Below are positions 59,971 through 64,000 of a stretch of 64,000 nucleotides of DNA, in pieces. The stretch spans positions 20,103,501 to 20,167,500 of the forward strand of contig OX344749.2 of NCBI GenBank assembly GCA_947034885.2, in the 5' to 3' direction. The translations under genes were made by a program, and so were the position numbers. A model generated the notes under the pieces. It saw nothing but the letters and a program-made list of their open reading frames with translations, was not told where the DNA came from and made no database searches. The DNA comes from Thuidium tamariscinum (Eukaryota > Streptophyta > Bryopsida > Hypnales > Thuidiaceae). Positions within the stretch are counted from its first letter, which is position 1. Every line of letters begins with the position of its first letter.

Positions 59971-60626
59971 GATTCTGTTGACCTTAGATTTGCATGTATT
60001 TCTCTCAATTCCTCTTGGACTTGAGGTTATATGTATTAACTATGCACTAAAGTTCCACCCACATCCATCTCCTAACCTTGTGCTTTATTTCAATTCATGA
60101 TTCTACAGGTCCTACACAAAGTAGACACTTTAGGTGTTGTAAAGTTATTTAAATTTTCATTGTGGGGTGACCTATGTTGTCTACATTGCACAACAGATTG
60201 TTGATTTTGTAGAACTTGAAAAAATTATTTCAGCTTTTTGTGTTGACTATATTGTGAATTGTGTTTTTTGTTTTGATTTGAAAAGACAATTCTTCATATA
60301 TAGAATGGTTGGTGAACAAAAGAGAAACAATGTGGCATATATCCATTAGTTCATAGTTAAAAAAAAACACTTGAAATCTTCATCTGTCCTAAACCCTCAA
60401 ATGGTTGCCTAAAACCCTAGTCATTCTCATGTCTGTTTTGTGCCGGAACTTGTAGAACAATGAAATTGTTATTGTGGTCCTGTAGTTTTGTTGGTGATCG
60501 TGAGCAATTCCCATCACTTGTGGGGCCCATTGGGTGGGCCCAAATTAACTTCTTGCAAATGTTCGTGGTAATAGAGGCCAAGACACTTTTCTCAAAAAAG
60601 TATGCGCAATACAATTGCACTAGTAT
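59971..60626. other. Spacer between TIR copy D and CAT gene
   Basis: No gene. The last bases probably include the CAT 3' UTR. Confidence 0.4.
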
Positions 60627-62620
60627 TTAAGTGAACTCTTTACAGGCCAAGACACTTTCCGTCCCTTTAGGCGATGAAGGGTTAATGTCAGCTTCAATTG
60701 CTACTTCCGCTCCCTTCAGATCTGCTGCTGCTGCTACCTCAGGTGAACCAACAGGCATTTCCATGGCAGCATCGTAAGAAGCATGCAAGCCAACAAATGC
60801 GTAGTAAACAACGATCAATGCTGTAAACGCTCCAAATCTCCAGAACGAATCTTTATCGATAGACCCCATGAGGAAAATGTTCGTGCCAATAGAGGCTGCT
60901 GGAAGCCAGGGGATCATTGGCACTCCCCATACCTTGGGTGTCCTCACAATCGGAACGAAGTACCACATCGACCAGGTTGCCGCCAACCAAATCGCCCCCA
61001 GAATCACCTGACCAAACCATTTGCAACAGCTTGGGAACGTCAGTCAGTCGTAACCTGTTGATGCGAATAATGTTCAAGCCTCTTACATGCACCTCAGCAA
61101 ATAATGGCGCGCAAAGGAACAATGTCTATGACAACCTGATAAATCACACAAGTAGAAGAAAATTTTGGTATCATTCATTCATGAATCTTATTATGAATTG
61201 ATGGATTTAGTTACGTTGCAGAAGTTGGTCGATCGATCACTTACATGACCCACCCACCCATCACTCAAAGCCCAGTAAGCTGCTATGCCAATCGACGAGC
61301 CGACGATAACAAGGATGAGGAAGATCAGAAGCCCTTGATGTTTCCTTGAAGTCTGTCCGGGCATGTAATGTCGTCGGACAAGCAACGCCACCGCCACCAG
61401 CATGAAAATCGAGAGTGTGCTGATGGAGAGAAGGTTGGACAGGACGCTCAAGCTGGTGAAGAACGTGATGAACGAGGTTATCACCAGGGGCATAATCGTT
61501 GCCCTAATGGGCGTCCCCGTGCGCTTGTTAATGTGTGCAAACCAAGGAGGGATCATATGTGTCCTTGCGATGTGGGTCACGTAACGCGCTTGGCTAACTG
61601 TACCCACAAGGAGCACTGTGGTCATCCCTTTGAGGGCTCCCAAAGCGATCAAATACTGCGCCCAGTGCCATCCAATGGACCGAAAGGCATACGAAAAGGG
61701 AGCATTGGGATCGATGGCCGTGTACTTCTGCATCAAGCAAAGAGTGAGCGCCATGAGGCAATAGATGATGGTGACCAGGACCATGGAGCCGACGAGGCCA
61801 ATGGGTATGTCGCGGGCAGGGTTCTTGGTTTCTTCAGCCAGAGTAGCGACAGCGTCAAACCCTAAGTACGCAAAGTAGACCGTGGCAGAAGCAGCAAAGA
61901 CGCCGCGTACTCCAAAGGGCATAAAGGGCTCGTAATTTGAAAGAGTGGAGTTGGAAAGACCAGCGACAATGATGAACGAGATGAGCAACATGTTGATTGA
62001 GGAGGCAATCCAGTTCAATGTGGACATGCCTCGTGTGCTGGCTGCTGCAATCAGGCCTGTTATCCAGACCACGACAACCGCAATGGGGTCTAGCATGTTG
62101 AAGTTTGGGGCAAGGTTGGTATGGATGCGAAGCTCATCTGGATGCTTGTTGATGAGAGTTGCAAAATAGGATGTCCAAGCCCTGGCAACGGCTCCAGTCC
62201 CCACTGCGTACTCCATCACCACATTCCCTGCAGCTATGAAGGCCACGAAGTCGCCCAACTCCACCCTCAGAAATGCAAATGACCCTCCTGCAACGCCAAG
62301 CCCCAAATTCAGCTAATGGAATATGAGCTCACAAATACTCCGAATGAACCTCAGATCATCAAGTTAGACCGTTGGTGGAGTCAATGCAGAAATTGATCAA
62401 GCAGCTAAGCAACTTGGTTTGCAAGTGTGCTGTCAATCGAGTAACTAACTTATGATGACCTTGCCTGCTGACGGAACTTCCAGAGCAAATTCGGTGTAGA
62501 TGAAAACTGAAAGCATGGAAGAAAAACCTGCCCCCACGTAGGACAGGAGTATAGCTGGCCCTGCCACTGATTGAGCTTGTTCGCCTGTTACCACAAAGAT
62601 TCCTGCACCCACCACGGCAC
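60627..62620 (-). CDS. CAT: Cationic amino acid transporter (CAT family), 5' end not seen
   Basis: Plant CAT-type APC-superfamily permease, moving basic and other amino acids across the plasma membrane or tonoplast. Visible exons in coding order: 62620-62465, 62287-61245, 61007-60627, giving about 525 residues. Matches: GAVVGAGIFVVTG, GPAILLSYVGAG, YTEFALEVPSAGGSFAFLRVELGDFVAF, GVFAASATVYFAYLGFDAVATLAEETKNPARDIPIGL, ALKGMTTVLLVGTVSQAR, RTGTPIRAT, then WGVPMIPWLPAASIGTNIFLMGS and GLHASYDAA, followed by an acidic cytosolic tail. About a dozen hydrophobic segments are present. The first intron (62464-62288) fits only with a GC donor (AG|GCAAGG); the others are GT-AG. The exon for the N-terminal cytosolic region and the first part of TM1 is not recognised upstream; it is beyond the window or in the repeated region at 62.7-64 kb. 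Confidence 0.92.
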
Positions 62621-64000
62621 CTGCCAAGAATCCGAGAATGCAATCCCGAGGTTGAGTAAGCATTCTCTGAGTCTACTCATGCGAAGGGTAAGTCCACAGA
62701 ACTTCTGGGCTAGTTTCAGATTGTGATAAATTCTCATGAGCTTGCGTCTGACTGAAATTGCAAGTTGATTTTGTGTAGCTAATGATGACCAATTTTGTTC
62801 TGAAATTTTCTGAAATGGCGCAGTGGTCTTGTGCATGTCTTGAAGTACATAAGAGTCAGCTTCGAGGGTTGTAAAGGTAGAGGGTACTAAAATCATGACC
62901 TCGGGACCCTCGTTACCAACGGCAACTCATCTATTCATACACCTATTGCAAGCATGAAAGCAATGGGCTTAATGTCTTCGATCACTCCTCTTTGAATGGA
63001 AACTATGGGTTTGTCTACTGTCAATTTAAAATGTCACTCTAGCCTACAACCTCCCGCATCGAAATCGCATAAGAAATTCTTACATTGAGATAACAATTAG
63101 TTCCGAGGAGAATTGGCTCTTGTACCCAAAGATCTTTGCACAAATCTCTGCATCTCGATCTCAAAACTCACACTCCAAATTATATCGGTTAAAGTTCTTA
63201 CTGAAACTAGTCACAGAGATAATATCCGGCAGTTTCTGCACTAGTTTCATATTGTGGTAAACTTTCATGAGTGATCGCACATGTTTGCGACTCAAATTCC
63301 AATTTATGTTTAGCTAATGATGGACAGAGCGCAATGCAAAGCCATGAGATGATACTTAAATTCTGAAATGAAACAACAGTCAAGTACAAATTAACTGTAG
63401 TGCTCAGGGTTGTTAATTACCTATAGAAAACCACGTCAAGTCCCACCAGTTTAGGGTTCGTTTCATCTCATTCTTGCTCCTCTGCACCAATTCGGTTGTC
63501 TCCGACTGCAATATTCAAAGTCCACAATTACTTAATTAAAAGCCCCAACAGGGTGAAGTCAAGCATAACAGATTAGATTTCAATTCTTTTTCTTACAAAC
63601 ATCATTGCAGCGATCTATCACGTCGACCCCAGCCAGTGTAATGTATGAAGGACACTAAAACCCGCATTAAGAAACCCGACTTCTGTTACCAACACCAACT
63701 CATCTCTTCCAAGACACTCGGTTAAATTGGCCCTCACTTAATTCGCAAGTTGGACTTGACCAGATGATCTTACAATGAAAAACAGGGCTGTTTACTATAC
63801 AATACAATACTCCGTACTAGTGTACAACCTCCCACTTCAAATATTTGCATTAATTAGAAGTTTATGCATAATGATATATCAATTAAAGTTGCCCTGGACC
63901 AAGAGAGATTGGCTCCTGTACACAAATTAAAGTGAGCTCTTCAGTGAGCTCAATCGAGTGTTCTCCTAAAGAAAGCACTCATACACACGTTTAAAGTGAC
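62621..64000 (-). repeat. Diverged tandem duplication in the CAT upstream intron or 5' region
   Basis: Blocks at 62690-62800 recur at 63225-63320 (gggctagtttcagattgtg/gcactagtttcatattgtg, tctcatgag/tttcatgagt, tagctaatgatg). Blocks at 62900-62935 recur at 63680-63715 (gttaccaac...caactcatct). Blocks at 63035-63125 recur at 63820-63925 (tacaacctccc, gagaattggctc/gagattggctc). So an old duplication covers this stretch. No coding exon is convincing; a frame at 62896-62588 only overlaps the splice acceptor. Confidence 0.55.

Noticed and set aside
1-64000. CRISPR arrays, bacterial operons, riboswitches or ribosome binding sites
   Set aside because: The window is eukaryotic; the only regular array (35-bp units at 8652-8782) lacks spacers. 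I also saw no convincing tRNA or rRNA gene.

Overview
This looks like nuclear DNA of a land plant, probably of bryophyte grade (a moss is my best guess, but the species cannot be told). The reasons are spliced genes with canonical plant-type introns, a plastid-targeted MET1-type thylakoid protein, telo-box promoters (AAACCCTA) on translation and ribosome-biogenesis genes, a plant CAT-type amino acid transporter, and compact GC-rich exons set in very AT-rich spacers full of small transposons.

Layout, left to right. 1-11 kb has no intact gene: a solo LTR packed with heat-shock elements (644-1174), a decayed hAT-like transposase on the minus strand (about 1.4-5.6 kb), a compound palindrome (6.13-7.05 kb), a 35-bp tandem repeat and several small inverted-repeat elements. 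An intronless BiP gene (11628-13613, ending HEEL) follows, with heat-shock and unfolded-protein promoter motifs. After 4 kb of AT-rich spacer lies a 20-exon threonyl-tRNA synthetase gene (17942-24034); one of its introns carries a convincing C/D box snoRNA (21790-21874). From 24 to 35 kb is accessory DNA: a 3.7-kb foldback palindrome whose inner 533-bp arms are nearly identical, a short hairpin MITE inside degenerate tandem repeats, and a broken Ty1/copia fossil. MET1 (36120-37097) has a decayed duplicate of its own 3' end just downstream. A second large palindrome (37985-40221), a PIF/Harbinger MITE with TTA target duplication (40502-40908) and a hAT MITE with an 8-bp duplication (41001-41266) come next. 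A seven-intron OTU deubiquitinase gene lies at 43690-46256.

The most striking structure is a large inverted duplication. Arms of about 3587 bp (47979-51565 and 55743-59329), collinear and identical wherever compared, each carry a complete intronless dyskerin/CBF5 gene with its promoter, around a 4.18-kb spacer. A cationic amino acid transporter on the minus strand (60627-62620 and beyond) closes the window; its N-terminal exon is not visible, and one intron needs a GC-AG splice.

Functionally the intact genes are housekeeping: ER protein folding (BiP), tRNA charging (ThrRS), rRNA modification (dyskerin for pseudouridine, the intronic C/D RNA for 2'-O-methylation), photosystem II assembly (MET1), deubiquitination (OTU) and amino acid transport (CAT). 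They are not an operon or cluster. The recurrent theme outside genes is inverted repeats at every scale, from 227 bp to 11.35 kb, which would make this window rich in potential hairpin transcripts. I did not find a clearly new multi-gene system; the best candidates for a second look are the dyskerin palindrome, the heat-element LTR, the intronic snoRNA and the four-copy TIR family.
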